A stretch of DNA of 64,000 bases from Monosporascus cannonballus (GCA_004154925.1 QJNS01000034.1:310001-374000); one strand, 5' to 3'. Shown: positions 12,560-26,900, counted from the first letter of the stretch. Translations and numbers: made by a program. Notes: a model not told the origin generated them from the letters alone.

Positions 12560-13021
12560 TTAATTTTTTCTTTTTAAAAATATCGTCTCTACTTTTGAAT
12601 AAACAATCTTAATTTTATTTGTTTCTTTAATTTATTGATTCTCCTTTTCTAAATGGACTTTTTAGCCATACGCTTAATAAATTTGTTAACTTAAATACCT
12701 TAAACCCTTAAAAAATAAAATATGTATTAAGCTATTATAACGTCGACTTATCGTCGACTTATGGCCGACCTCTTGGCGTTTACTATTAATGCGAATAAAC
12801 TTTATTACCTTAAGTTATTGACGTTTTAACAGCTTAATGGTGACCAATCGTCGACGAAGCTCAGTGCGCACAGGTAGGTTATTTTGTTTTATAAGTGCAA
12901 TAAAAGCCTCGTTTCGATAACTTAGAGAAAATCTTCAGTATTTTTCAGCTTTTATATCGAATTCGAACTTTAATTTATAACTGTAATTAATAGTCGTTAT
13001 ACCCGATTAACGTTAAAATAA

Positions 13022-13149
13022 TATCAGAGTATAAAAAGGATTACTTATTTCGCCATATAACTTAAACGATTAGGAGGTTTAACGCTGAGGTGCGTTAAAA
13101 GTTCTTATTCGCGCTTAAGTAGAGAACTCTCCGATGCGATTTTCTTATA
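13022..13149 (-). repeat. I terminal repeat, right copy (5' LTR)
   Basis: 128 bp, TATCAGAGTATAAAAAGG to CGATTTTCTTATA. It is followed directly by TSD TAAAG and then by F sequence that matches D. Confidence 0.84.
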
Positions 13150-16100
13150 TAAAGAAATACTTAAAGTTTTAAAAGGCTATAATAATAACGATAAAATTTC
13201 TATTTGAAATAATGTAATTAAACTTTGCTTTTTTAATATATACGAAACAAATACCATAAAATATATTTTGTCTTACTTATTTTTTATCTAATTATTATAT
13301 TTAATATATAATTTTAAATATTGATTTGGTATTCGGAAAAACGTATTAAATAGTATATAATAATTATTACTTTATTAATAAATATATTTTAAAACCTTTA
13401 AAACGTATGTTTATTTGTAAAATTTAATTAAATTAGGTTTATAAAGTTAATTTAAAAAATATAATAATATCTTTAAAATTTCAAATAAAAGTTTCATAAT
13501 AATCAACAAGTTCAAAAACATATATCTCTTTTAAATTATAATTAACGCTTATGACTTTAAAATTATAATAATTTCTTTTAAGTTACTTTTTGTATATTTT
13601 AAAATAATAACCTATTTGAAATAATTTATTTCTAAAACATGACAATCACCTTTTTTACATTAATTAATAATTAAGTCATTTATAAAAGTTAAAACATTTT
13701 ACAAATGTATTTTGTATACATTCGTTTTATTTTGGAATAAATAAAAATGTTCCTAAAATAATATATAATAAAAAGTCGAATTACTTGCGTAATATATAAT
13801 GTATTATGAGTTAAAATATTATTAATATATTCGTAATTCTAATCAAAGTAATTAAGCATTTAATTAATTTATATGGAAGTTTAAATATTATTTTTTATTT
13901 AGTTAATTTTTAAATTTCAATAAAATTATACTTATTTTTAAAATTAAATATTTTATATTATTTACTTTCTTAAAATGGGTTTTTTATTTTAATAATCAAA
14001 ATTAAAAATACTTAATACTAAATAACAATATTTCTTAATTCTTAGTAATTAATTATAAATCGTAATATATCATTCTGTTTAAATGAGAAAAATATATAGC
14101 ACCTTACAAGTAGTTACGAAAATAGAATTTATTTTTTATATCCGATTTTTTAAATGATTTTTTAAAAACGGGTAATCTTTTATTAAAGTTATAAATAATG
14201 TTAAATTTAGTAAGGAAAAACTTTTAAGAATTATTTTTTAACTTCATTTATTATATTGTAGTTATTTTGAATTATATTTTTTTTAAAAATGTTATTTATA
14301 ACGAAAATATTATAATAGTATATTATTTAAATCTTTTTATTTCAATCATTATTATTTCAAGTTAGTATTTAATTATTTAAATCTTTTTAATATTAATAAT
14401 AATGCGTCGTGTTTTTAATGCCTTTTTTTCTATAATTTATTATCCTTTCAAATTAAATATTAAAACTCTACCTATCCATATAATATAAAACGAATTGTTT
14501 CTAATTAGGTTTTTTTGAATTAAATCTTTATATTAATGTATTTATAATATTTCTAAAATTATATCCTGATTCTTAAAAAAAACGATATCGAAATTAATTA
14601 TTTAATATTATATTTAAATAAATATTTCGAAATAAATAATTTTAAGGTAAACCTTTTCATTATTGTAATCAAAATTCTAACTTTCGAAAAATATAACTAT
14701 ATAAAACTTTAATTAATATTCTTATAATATATTCAATTTCTTAATAATGTTTAATATAATATAATTTTTACTTAAAATTGCGTAATTTACCATTACGGTA
14801 TATCAATACGTTGCGATGCGTATTTTCAAAATAATAAAATTATTAACGGCTGTTAGCGATACGTTTAAACCCTTTTTTAAAAAAATTCCTTTTCAACATT
14901 TTTATATATATTTCTTTTAAACCTGTTTTTAAAAATTTTCAAACTTTATTTATAATTCTTATATAATATATTAAATTATTTGATTTGTTATTTCTACCGG
15001 CGTAATTACTTTTTTACTTATAGTAAATTTTCTTAATTAATGTATAATTTCTTATTGTATTAAATAAATTAATGTTTCTTATAATATATAATATTCTATT
15101 AAATCGTTTATAATTTATCGTCTTCATAATAAATTTCTCAAGTAAAATATTAAATCGTCTTTTTTAACATTTATTTTTTAAAATGTATAATAAATCCTAA
15201 TTAAAATAAAAGTGCATAAAAATCTTCCAAAAATATTACTTTACAGTATGCTAAATTAACCCTTTTGCGAATTTGTAATTATACTAATCATAAAAATAAA
15301 TATAGATCTTTTTACAAATATGTTTTTAAATTAATTTTATAAAGTTATTGCTTTATTAATATCGTTTTACGAAATAATAATCTAAATATATTAATATTAC
15401 TGTTTAATTATTTTATTATTTCCGGTTTGGTTAAAAATTCGATTCTCTTTTTATATATACGTACCATATGTTAATAAATAGATTTCTTCTAGTCGTTATA
15501 TATTAGATATTCTCGTTGTCTACAATATATTACTTACATTTTGTTATATAGATCAGAACTTTAATATAAACATTTTTTAGTTCTCTGTTTTAAAAAGATT
15601 TATTTATTTTTGAAGCATATTATTATTTTTCGGATATCCTTTAAATTAATATTTGCACCTTTTGTATTTCGTATTAAATTTTTCATTACAATAATATTTC
15701 GCTATAATAAATCTTAATTATATTGATAAAGTAATTATCATTATTTCAATATAAATACACTATTACTTCATTGTATCTTTTAGGTTTTCTATAAATCTTT
15801 TAATAATATTTCATGTTATCGTATTTACACTATTCTTCCTAATTTTTACCTTCACGTTAAACTCTTTCGAATTCCATAAATCTTCGGCGTTATAGTATAA
15901 AATATAGAAATAAATCGCGTTTTTTTCATTAATTAATTATTAATTTCTATATCTTAAAATATACTAATCTTATTTTTCATACGGTATTCGTTTAACGTAT
16001 TATTAATTTTAATAATTTCGGTAATATACCAACTCACAGTTCTAAATTTTAAAAACTTAATTATTTTATTTTTAATTTGATCTTTAATGTTTTATACAAT

Positions 16101-16694
16101 TTAATAATATAAATATTTCCGTTATTATCATTAAATATTACTTGAATCTTAAGGCTTTTAAATATAATTATAAGTTTCGCAATTAAGGTTTTCTGATATA
16201 ACTAAAGAATTAATTTTATTATCGTAAGGTTTTTATTTAGAGTTTCAAAATTAACGATATGTTTATTTTCCAAAATAATATAAATATAAAAAACTTTTTA
16301 ACAAATACTTTTTAATCGATTTCGGCATATTTTAAATAATTTCTTACCGTAAATGTATATCAATTAAAAATATTTTTAGTTAAAAAACCGTAATAGCAAA
16401 AGTCTTATCCGCCGGTTTTCCGAACTTTTAAAACTTAAGATATATTTTTACTTAAATAAAAAAAACTTTATACATTACTGTTTTCGTTATAAAACTACAG
16501 GTTTTTAACATTAAAATTTGGTACATTTATTCGTATTAAACTTAACGTAAATTATTATCTTTAAAACTCTAACTTTTAAATTTTATTTTTGAAAAAACAT
16601 TTATTTAAAAAGCTGTTCTCGATTTACTAATTAATATAATAATTAAAAGTATTACTTCAAATTTAATAATATTATTATATTATAACTTATAATG

Positions 16695-17070
16695 TATAAT
16701 GATTAAACTGTTTAATTAATTATTAAAATTCAGTTATACGAGTTAATATTAATAAGAATATTATAAACATTTAAATAATAAATATAATAACGAATTACGT
16801 CTCATAATATTAAAATACTCTCTGCAACGACATTTTATTACAAATTAATATTATTTAAATTATTGTAATAATAAATATATCTATTTTTTATAACTTTATT
16901 GATTACTTTTCGTTATACTACTTATAATAATTATGATTTTTTATGATTATAGTTGTTTCTTATTATTACCTGCATGTTAGAAATTACTTATTACGTATCT
17001 TATAAGGTGAGTTCCATTATCCTTATTGTTGCGACCGTTTTCGCAGATGTAGGCTTGTCAGGTTCTAACA
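16695..17070 (-). repeat. F 5' LTR (376 bp)
   Basis: Plus-strand reading TATAATGATTAAACTG (RIP form of TGTGACGGCTAGGCGG) to CTTGTCAGGTTCTAACA, followed by TSD TATAG. The outer end (16980-17070) keeps CG and TG and is much less mutated than the inner end. On the minus strand the interior begins CATTATAAGTT, a candidate primer-binding site. Confidence 0.9.
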
Positions 17071-17075
17071 TATAG

Positions 17076-17302
17076 CAAGTATTTCTTTTATTTTTGTTAT
17101 TTTCCGATATTTTCCCGTATATTTCCAAATTTCGCAAAACAGTAAAAAAAACGTTGTATCTGTTATTCTTTTCGAAATCGATTGTAAAAGCCGCGCTACT
17201 TTAAATCGCCGAAAGTTAAACTACATTAATATTAAAAAGGTTTCAGCTTTTGCTAATTACAAAATATTAAAAAACAAAAGCAAATAATAATAGTAATTTG
17301 CG
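17076..17302. other. Unassigned segment between F and J
   Basis: Continuation of the 8500-8884 segment on the far side of F. It contains a stretch with normal CG and CA content (CAAATTTCGCAAAACAG near 17130) and no recognisable gene. Probably pre-insertion genomic DNA or an unknown element. Confidence 0.45.
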
Positions 17303-17457
17303 ACTAACGGCTGAGAGATTCAAATAACTATTAAATCTTAGTTATACAGGTTTATATTAGCATGATTATCGTAAGAGTTTAAGCTATAAACACAATACTT
17401 AATTACATTTCGCAATATTCAAAGTATTTTAGGTAAAGAAAATTGATTAGAAGTTAC

Positions 17458-17800
17458 TATCACATACTAACAAGCTACGGCCTCTAGAAACGATCGTAAT
17501 ATGAATAGCTAAAAAGATCAACTAGGTCAGATCATGTAACAGATCACCAACTTGCTAATAGTAAACTAGTAAACCGAATTATTAATTTATTAACGATAAA
17601 TTAATAATCTAAATTAAAATATATATATTCGTGATTTTTGTAATTTGAATAATAATAAGTTTTAATATAATTTCGCTATCAAATATTGGCACTCATATGA
17701 AATACAATTAATTAAAAATTTTAACCGGTATACCTTACCAACCTTTACTTGATAATATAATAAAATTTTAAATAATTATCTTAATGATATATTTCTTAGT
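17458..17800 (+). repeat. G 5' LTR (right end approximate)
   Basis: Starts TATCACATACTAACAAGC, aligning with TGTTATAACCTAACGAGC of C. Relative to the 3' LTR it carries an insertion of about 30 bases containing TTAATTTATTAACGATAAAT near 17586. The boundary with the interior is blurred by mutation. Confidence 0.7.
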
Positions 17801-20800
17801 TCATTCTTAACTTAAGACAGTTTTGAAATAAAGAATTTAGATAACGCAAAATAATAATCAAGCTTTCTAAACGTATATCTTATTTATTATAAAAAATATT
17901 AAGCCTATTACATTATTTTTAACCGTATACGAAAAATTCGATAGTAAAAATAAAACCTTAAATATTAAAACGTCTTATAAAGTAAGGGAAGTTGTTTAAT
18001 TAAATTTTATTAAACCCTTTCAAATTTCGATCGTTAAATATCATTTTAATAAAATTATAATTTTAGTTTATATAATATTAAATATATTCAAGATACTTCT
18101 TTACTTGTTTCGTTATATTTCTCTTATAAATAAATTTTGTATTGAAACCATTTATAGAAAACGCAACTATTTATTACGAACAGAATATATAGAAATATAA
18201 TAAATGAGTTACGGAAAAAAAAGTGTAAAAATTATACAAATATATAATAATTACAAATAATTGGAATTAATATTAACGAAAACTTTTAGAATAATGAATA
18301 AAAAAATAAAGACCGCAATAGAGATTTAATAATTATAACAAAAAATCGATATTGAACGATAATAATATATTGATTTAACTAACGTTAAAACTAAATTAAA
18401 CATATAATTATTAATAGTTGTATTTTTGAATAAATAACGGAAAAAGAAAAGTTTTTAAACGAAATCAATCTAAATTTCTTTTAAGTTTTATTACTATTAT
18501 AATTAAGGTCGATAGCAATCAATATTTAAAATATACAAAAAAGTCAAAAATAAAGATAATAATCGATTCTAAACTAATAATAATAATTTTTAATATAATA
18601 ATACCTTTAATAATATTATATTAAAGAGTTATAAACCTTAATATTACTTATAAACGAAAATAAAATTAAATTAAACGTGTTAATTGTATCAAAATGAGAT
18701 ATAACGATTATAAATACAAAAAGCTTAAAAGCTCGTGATAAATTAACTAAATATCAGTATTCAAGATATAATTCAAAAATATTTTAAAAAACCATAATAA
18801 AGTGGGTAATATAATTCGAGCTCAATAGGAATAAATATTCTCATAATAGAAAATATAAAGCAAAACGCGGAAAATTAAACAAATGTCTCAGAAAAAGTTA
18901 AAATGATATTGATAGCGATAAAACTAAGTTAAAAAATACTAAAAATAAATAAAAAATATTTATCTCCAGATCTTTATTAGATATAGCAAAATATACGCCG
19001 TATATTATAAACGACAAAAGTATTTAACCTGTTATAAATAAAAAGGTTATTTATTAACAACTTATGCGTATATATAAAGACATCCGGTTTTTAACGAATC
19101 TAGAACAATTAAATTAAATTTATAATAATAATAATAAATATATAAATTTATAAATTTAATCTATCAAGTAATATCTATAAAACACTGTGTTGTACTTTTA
19201 TGATTAATGTAATTAAAAATGAGTTAAACTAATTTAATATATTATGAAACAATATTACTGCAACGTTATTACAAATCTTTATTTTAAATTAATATTTATA
19301 ATAAACTCTAAAAATAAGCTTTAAATAAAAACTTCGAAAGTTTATGTACAAACTTTATTAAAAAAGGATAAGGTATAATAAGTATAATAAAATGTTAAAT
19401 GTTATACGGAAGAGAATTTACTAAATAAAATAACATATTAATATAACTTACAGAATAAATATAACAGTAAAAACGATAAATATAACAACTTAACGTATTA
19501 TACTAAAACAATCAATAGAATTCGCTAAATTAAAAAGGAAATTAAAAGGAATTCCATTTAAAAAAAATGCGTAAAATAACGAAACGTACAAAATATTAAA
19601 AAAGAACCTCAAAAAACACTTTAAATATAATAATAAAAACGGTCAACACTTGTATTATTTTGAAAATAAATTAAAATATATTAATATACCAGAATGATAT
19701 ATTATATATTATTAAACGGATAGGATGTTTAGTATAATAGTACTAATATATAAAAGTTATTGTAAAATATAAATTAGAATCTTGCATAATTACGAATACC
19801 GAAAATTAAAACTTCTTTTACGATAACGAAAAGTTCAATATAAAATTAATTATTTTGAAATTTTTAGTGAAAAATAATATCAAATGGTTAATTTCGATAT
19901 TGATGTATTTAGGAAGTACGACATAATTTCTTTTACCAAAACTATATATATACCAATATAAACCTTTAATCGACGAAAAAAATAAATAGGTAAATTTTAT
20001 TTTATACATCGTTAATAAATAAAATTTCGAAGAAAGTTGAGTTTTAATATTTGATTAAAAGCAATAAGGAATGAGGGTATAAAAATACTATATATAGTTT
20101 ATTATTTAAATGAAATCAAATAGTCAAAAACTTAAAGATTTAAAAAAAATATAATGTATCGTTATTATTATTACCGTAAAATCTAAATAATTAAATAACA
20201 ATTTAAAATAATAATGTTAAATATTTTGGAAAGATTAATTAATGTATTATCACAATATTATAAATATAAATATTTTTTCATAAAGACTATAATACGATAT
20301 AACTAAAATATTATAAATAGAATCACGAAATAATTTTTAGAAAATGGTTTATTTACGACCTTTTTTCTTATTTCTAATTTTGATGGAAATAAATTACGCG
20401 TTTTTAAGAAATACTAAAAGAAGTTAGTTATATAAAAACAAATTTAATTTTCAAAATTATTCGTGAGATGTTTTATATTTTTCTTATTTAAAAAACTGAA
20501 ACTTAACGACATTAAATAAATTATTAACAATTAAACGATATTACTATTAGAAATTAAATATTATTATTTAAATATTTAGTTATGTCAATTAAATTCATAA
20601 ATTTATTATTATTTTTTAACTGATTATAAATAGGGAATAACGGAAATATTTTGACATTTTTAATATATAATACTTTAACGATACTTTTATATATTTAAAA
20701 ACGGAAAAAAGTATAGGTAAAATACATTTATGAATTTGCTTAAACTTTACAAAATAGCAAAATATTAATTAATGCAAAAAATGTAATTATATATATAAAA

Positions 20801-23383
20801 AATAAGAACTTCAAAATATATTATTACTTTAAAATATATTTAAATATTTTAAAAAAAACTTTATAATTACAAAATACTAAACATGAATTATAATATTTTT
20901 CAAACTTGTTAACTATTATAAATTTTATTCGAAATTCTAATACAACTATTATACTTTTGATAGATTTTTTAAAAAGATTAAATAAATAGTATAAATAATA
21001 ATGCCGTTCAAAAACGTTAAAAATACATCTATTAATAAATTAATATTAATTCTATATCATTTAATACCTTCTCTCGAAATATAAACTAATATTTCTTATT
21101 ACGTATTAAACGTACAAATCTCAAAACGGAATAATTAAAGTAAATAATATCTTATCGTATTTTTTATTTAAATTAAAAAAACTAAATTTAATTTCGTTAT
21201 TCGAAATAGAAAGTTCGTAGTTATTATTATAAGTTTTCGAAGATTTCAATATTTCGTTAAAAACCATCTTGATTAAATAAAGATTTATGTGGATTATTCA
21301 AATTTTATACGTTTTATTATTACTAAAACACTTACGAAGTATTAGTTATTATATGCAAAAGAATAACAAATTTAGATTTTGTTATTATTTATAAAATATT
21401 TTTTAAAAAAGGAATAAAATAAATATTTTGAGTAAAGAACCGAATTTGAACAAAACCTTAATTAAACTTAATTAAATTATTTTAATTTTAAGTTAAAAAA
21501 TACTTATATTAATATCAAATTATAATAAAACGGGTAATACTCTACGATAAATATCAAAATATTAAAAGATGTAACTATAAAATATCGAAAAACAAAACAT
21601 AACTAAATTTAATATGTAATATATAAAAATATTAAATATATAAATATTTAAAATTTTGCAAAACCGGAAAATAACAATAATAATTATAAAAGATAGGACA
21701 ATAATATAACCTTTATAATAAGGTTAAAATATAATATTATATATCTTACGGGAATTATTATTATTATTAATTTTTTAAAAATTGTAAAATTCATTTGTTA
21801 TAAATTGTATTATTAATTTTTTTATTAGATAATCTAATAATAAAAAATATATTACGATAATATATTTGAAGATTTGTACAAATTTATAAGATTTTTGTAT
21901 TTTAACTCTTATGAAAAACATATTATTACGGAATAAATACTATATGTTTTTTTAAAAAGAGTGTCCTTAATATACATATTTTATTATACGAAATCGTTTC
22001 TAATAAAATTATTACGTTGATTTCAAAAACTTAACAAAGTCTTACAATATTTATCGGTTTAAATTATATATTATTTAATATATTTAAACCTTGAATAAAT
22101 TAATAAACGAAACACATCAATTACGTATTAAAAACGTATTTACAATATTACATCAGCTATAAAAAAAGTAATTAAATTAAAGATTATCTAATATGTAATT
22201 AACTTATAAATACAATTGTTATAAAAATATTGAAATATTTTTAAAAAACGCAAATTTTCATCTGGTATTTAATGTTTCCAAAAAGATATATGGAAATTTA
22301 TTAATATTCAAATAATCATTATATTAAAAAATAGAAACAGAAATAAAGTTTATACATAAATAAATAAACAAATATTATAGGTAGAAAAGATGATAAAAGT
22401 TGTTTTTTGAAATGAATTGGTTTATTGTGTTGTAAAAGATATTCCAATACAATAATCTAAAAAACGTTTCGATTTCGAATATATATAATTATATACAAAT
22501 ATTAAAAAGACGTTTTAAAAAATTATTAAAAAAAGCTTTTATCTAAAATTAAACCTTACCCAGTTCTTCATATTTTTTTTCTTAAAGCAGTAATAAATGT
22601 CATTAAAGATTATATAGAACGAAATAATATAAGAGCAAAAAATGTATATATATATATATATTAAAAACGTTGTTCGATTTAAAAAACAGATTTATCTAAT
22701 ATCTCTTATAATAAAAAAAGTATTTAAATTTCGAAAACACCTCAAAACTTAAGAAAAATATTATAAACGGTTAACGTTTATTATAGAATTTTTATTAATA
22801 ACGACGGAACTTAAAACCGCGTTCTAATTAACATCTTATAAAAATAGTATTTATAAATCGACGAAATCCCAATTAATAAGGTTCATGTTCTTAAAAATCT
22901 AAAAGTCTATTATTAGTTTCATTTTTTGATATTCGAAGTTATTAAATTTAACTAAAAATTAAAAAAAAGCTGTTAACAAATTTAGCACCTTATACTTAGT
23001 TTATTGCCGTCAATAACGAATGCGAGATAACAGAGCAAAAAAATCGTATAAAGCTTTTTCGGCAGTTAACCTTTTTTAAATAACGAATTTCTCTAATATA
23101 ATAATTTACTAAAAATATATAAATACTTATTTTATTATCCTACTAACTACAACACATATATTTCTTATAACGAAAACCCTTTTTTTCATATTTACTAAAT
23201 AAAACTCTTGAAAAAACCCAAAAATTCCACATAATTTGGAAACCTTTTACTTTAATCCAGTTACTTAAAATACAACGTTATTTGGTTTTACGAAAACGAC
23301 GTTTAGAAATAAGACCAAAAATAACTAAAAAAATAAAGATCTTACGAAAAAAAATTAAACGCAAAATTTGTTTAAAAAAGTCG
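17801..23383 (+). pseudogene. G gag-pol remains
   Basis: The clearest part is the reverse transcriptase. N-F-D-G-N-K-L-R-V-F-K-K-Y-type sequence near 20377 aligns with C at 53247, and the YxDD site at 20671-20682 reads Y-F-N-D (first Asp to Asn). RNase H and the connection domain follow to about 21500. Integrase is expected near 22000 but I could not read its motifs. The minus-strand open frame at 19818-20009 is an antisense shadow. The CA/TG loss is more complete than in C. Confidence 0.68.
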
Positions 23384-23699
23384 TATTACGTTTTAACAAA
23401 TACGGGGCTCCAAAAAGAGTCGTAATAAATATAACCAAAATATTAAATAAATTAAATTATGTAACAAATTACTAACTTACGAATAGTAAGTTAATAACCC
23501 AAATTCAGATTTATATATTCGTTACTTCTACAATTTAAATAATAACCGCTTGTAATATAACTTCGTTATCGAAAATATTTTTAGTATTACGAAACGTAAT
23601 TAATTATTGTATTTATTCCTTAAAATCTCACAATACTTCTGTTAATATAAACCTGTACCACTTAGGTTTAATAATTGATTAAATGGCTTACCTGTTACA
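23384..23699 (+). repeat. G 3' LTR (316 bp)
   Basis: Starts TATTACGTTTTAACAAATAC and ends GGCTTACCTGTTACA. It is preceded by a short purine run (AAAAAAGTCG) comparable with the AAAAAAGGAGGATCG tract of C. It includes the AATATAAACCTGTACCACTTAGG block seen in all LTRs of this group. Confidence 0.82.
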
Positions 23700-23901
23700 A
23701 TTACTGTTATTTAAACTATAGAAATAACGAACGTATATATCTTTATTCGACTTAATGGCGTATTATGAATATGTTAATAATTCGGCTTATTAGTTTACTA
23801 TTAGTATATTGGTAACCTCTTACATAACCCGGTTTACTTGGTTCTTTTATTTATTTTTGTTAAGACCGTTTTCTAAGGCCGTTATTTATTAAAACGTAAT
23901 A

Positions 23902-26900
23902 TAATTTTGTTTTTTTTAAAACTCTTGTTTCTCAGAGTTTTTTTCTAATAAACCTTTGGGTTTTTTAATTACATTCAACTGTCTTTCTAAATGTTATTTT
24001 TATAAAACCAAATAATATCAAAATTCAGACAACTCAATCAATATAAAAAGTTTCAAAATTATACTAAACATTTTGGTTTTTCTCACAGATTTATTTATTA
24101 AATAATACAAAGAGTTTTGCGTTTTAAAACTTATATCCGTTACGTCTTGTTATATAATATAATAAATATCATGATTATTATAATTAATTATTATATTTCG
24201 GAAATTCGATCTGTAAAACGAATTAATTATCAAAATGCTTTTAGCCGATTTTCTTACTTGGTTATTCTATAATTATCGTAAAAATATTAACATTAAATAT
24301 AAAGTATTAAATGTATTAATTATACTTTTTCATTTTTAAATAAATTTAATAACTTTAAATAACGTAAAACGGAAACGGTCATAACAATTTGAACCTTCAA
24401 AAATATTTTTCTTTTTAATTAAAATTTCGTCGATCTATAAACACCGTTTTAGTAAAATATTAATTAAAAGGTAATTATAAGTTTTCTTATTATTAATAAA
24501 GGTTTTATAACAGCTGGTAAAGGTTTATAAGATTTTTTACGCCATTTTAAATGTTTTCGGAATCCGCACAATGTCTTATTTAATTAAATATTAAATAAAT
24601 TCGTTTTCGTATATTAATTTTGTTTTCTATATACCGCGTTATTTCTTATTTTTATATTGTTTTCACTTCTTTAATTCTTAATTGTATTTATTATTAATTT
24701 TAACAAATAATACATAATATTATATAAAACTCAATTTTTAAGAAAAGGTTTAATGAACAATCGTTTTTTTAAAGTTTGTTTAGTGATTTTGTAAAAATTA
24801 AAATATTTAAAATCGAAATGTTTATCAGGTGTTTTTGTACGAATATATTTTGTTATTAAGTAAATTTTATTCTTATAGAAAATTTAATGTCAACCTTTTT
24901 TAATTGTAGTATTTATTTATTCAATTATATACAAATTGTATTTTTATTTTCATTTTTGAACATAATTATTTAAAATATTTTACTGTATATATCATTTTAA
25001 CATTAATAGGTTAATTATATATATTTTATGAAAATTGAATATAAAATTAACTTTAATATTTTACAAATTTATTTTAATATTTTGTTTAGGTTTTCCGTCT
25101 ATTTATAAAATTAAAATATAAATACATCAAATAATTTATACTTTAAAGTAATTTATATAATAAGATTTTATTACAATTTGTAAATAAACGTAATTTCCTT
25201 TTCACAAATATTTTCGTATAATATATTATATATATTAACGATATTCCCTTTAGAAATAATTTATTTATTCAATATTCTTTTATTTCAAAAACACTTTATC
25301 AATTTCTTAATAATTATAAAAATATATTCATGCTACATTTGTATGTTTAAACTTCCAGATAAACCAAATTTATTAATAAAATCTATAATAATTAAATTTG
25401 GAAAGCTTTTTGTAAATGAAAAATACAATATTTTATAAAAATTATATAGTGAGGTTTTTATAAAGTATTGAATAAGTTAAAATTATTGTAATATTTTATA
25501 AATTCATAAATATTTATATTATTAATATTTATATATATATTGTATTACATAGGCTTGATATTTGTTATAAATTTAAAGAATTTGTATGCTTTATTTTTTT
25601 TAATATATATTATCTAGTATAATTCGAATCCTTGTAATTTGATATTAAGATACATAGCTATTAAAAATTATAACTAAAGATCCTATCCTTAATTTTAATT
25701 ATTTTACGTAAAAAGTCAATACTTTATTATAATTACTGATATTATTATTTTTAAAATACGTTAATTATAATGAGGTAAGTAAAATACAAAATATTTATAT
25801 ATATTTTATTTTAAATCAAACATCTTTTGAAAAATATTTAAACAATTAAAAGGTTAACAAAATATTCACAATTCTTTTTTTAAAAGAATGTAATAAACTA
25901 ACCTTTTTATTTTATAAAAGAATATACTAATATATTATTTGTTTTATTCGTCATATTATTTAATTATTATCTTTAATACATAATTCGAAATATCGGTTTT
26001 TAATTTAATAAGCTATATAAAATTCTATATAATTACTATTAATCTTTGAATAATTTCTTTCTAATCTTATAAAATAAAATTTTATTAATAATATTTATAC
26101 AATTTTTTTTAATAAGATTTCAAAGAATTATAATATTTTCACTCAAACTCCAGTTAAACCTTTTAAAATAATGAATATATTCAAAACAGTATTGTAAATT
26201 TTTAATTATTAGTAATATTTATTGTTTAGTAAGTATTGTTTTAAAAGCTTTACATTCAAATAATTCAAATAATGTTATATTTTAAGTATTCTATGTTTAT
26301 AAAATTAATATTTTTATATTAATTAATAATTTACGTTTTGTAAAAGTCACAGAACTTTATAATTATATTTTATCTATTTTTAGATATTAAAATATAAAAG
26401 ATTTAAAATATTTTTAAACATATAATATATTATTTAATGCAAGGGTGTTAATATATTTAAACGTTTTGTTTATATTATTACAACCTTAACTAATCAGTAT
26501 TTCGTATAAAAGCATATTTTGAATTTTGAATTTGAATATTTTAAATTCTTAAAAATTTTAAAACTATTTTTTAATTTAATTATTAAAAATAATATCCTTT
26601 AATTATCGGTATTTAATTAGAGGTTAGAGGTAATTATTTTTAAAAATATAAGAGATATGATGTATTTTATACTTAACTTCGTAAATCGAATTTATTTTCT
26701 TGTAATTAATTTCTTAAATCATTATTATAAATGTATTAAACATTTTTATTAAGATTATATATAAAATAAGATTTGATTAATAGTTTTTTCAAATACTATT
26801 TCATATTTTATTTTATAATAATAATATTATTATATCGAAATCTATTTTTATAATACTATAATAAAATTTGTTTATAGTATTTAATTATTAAAATTATTAT

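Larger units (their letters stand above)
11841..13149 (-). mobile_element. I: miniature LTR element (TRIM-like) in tandem form, LTR-int-LTR-int-LTR
   Basis: Three direct copies of a 128-129-bp terminal repeat (11841-11969, 12432-12559, 13022-13149) alternate with two 462-bp interiors (11970-12431, 12560-13021), a period of 590-591 bp. Ends are TGTAAG and CTTATA, and an exact TSD TAAAG lies outside (11836-11840, 13150-13154). Read on the minus strand, a polypurine tract (AAAAAGGGGAAATAA) abuts the left repeat, and an AT-mutated one abuts the middle repeat; this sets the orientation. I see no coding capacity, so it would depend on proteins from another element. The left unit is least mutated. 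Confidence 0.88.
9261..16694 (-). pseudogene. F gag-pol remains, interrupted by H and I
   Basis: From the right: gag (about 15000-16690), protease region (about 14500-14700), reverse transcriptase, RNase H, integrase and a chromodomain trace (about 9965-10030). The YxDD site at 13749-13763 reads Y-Y-F-R-N on the minus strand, so both Asp are lost. RNase H (11160-11337 plus 11776-11840) is collinear with D 59300-59500 and is the part split by H and I. Individual motifs are faint; the assignment depends on alignment to D. Confidence 0.78.
8885..17070 (-). mobile_element. F: chromovirus of the D family, with two later insertions
   Basis: Two 376-bp LTRs (8885-9260 and 16695-17070) are flanked by an exact TSD, TATAG (8880-8884, 17071-17075). 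Without H and I and their TSD copies it is about 6.4 kb. The interior aligns with D in minus orientation: for example, the block ACGATATCGAAATTAATTA at about 14583 recurs in D at about 61000, and CGAATTCCATAAA near 15868 recurs near 62350. It is more heavily mutated than D and so probably older. Confidence 0.93.
17458..23699 (+). mobile_element. G: chromovirus of the C family inserted in the J LTR
   Basis: About 6.2 kb in plus orientation. TSD is GTTAC on the left (17453-17457) and ATTAC on the right (23700-23704), one G-to-A change. Its LTRs resemble those of C, for example GCTACGGCCTCTAGAAACGA versus GCTGCGGCCTCCAGAAACGG in the C 3' LTR. The protein remains match C around the reverse transcriptase. 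Confidence 0.88.
17303..23901 (-). repeat. J 3' LTR, interrupted by G
   Basis: Two pieces, 17303-17457 and 23705-23901 (about 352 bp joined). They rejoin cleanly when G and one copy of its TSD are removed: AGAAGTTAC then TGTTATTTAAACTATAG, matching the AAGTTATTTAAATTATGG block of D. This places J before G in time. Confidence 0.78.

Noticed and set aside
11841..13149. Satellite or minisatellite array with 590-bp period
   Set aside because: The 5-bp TSD outside, LTR-like ends and polypurine tracts beside internal repeats show a mobile element rather than a satellite.
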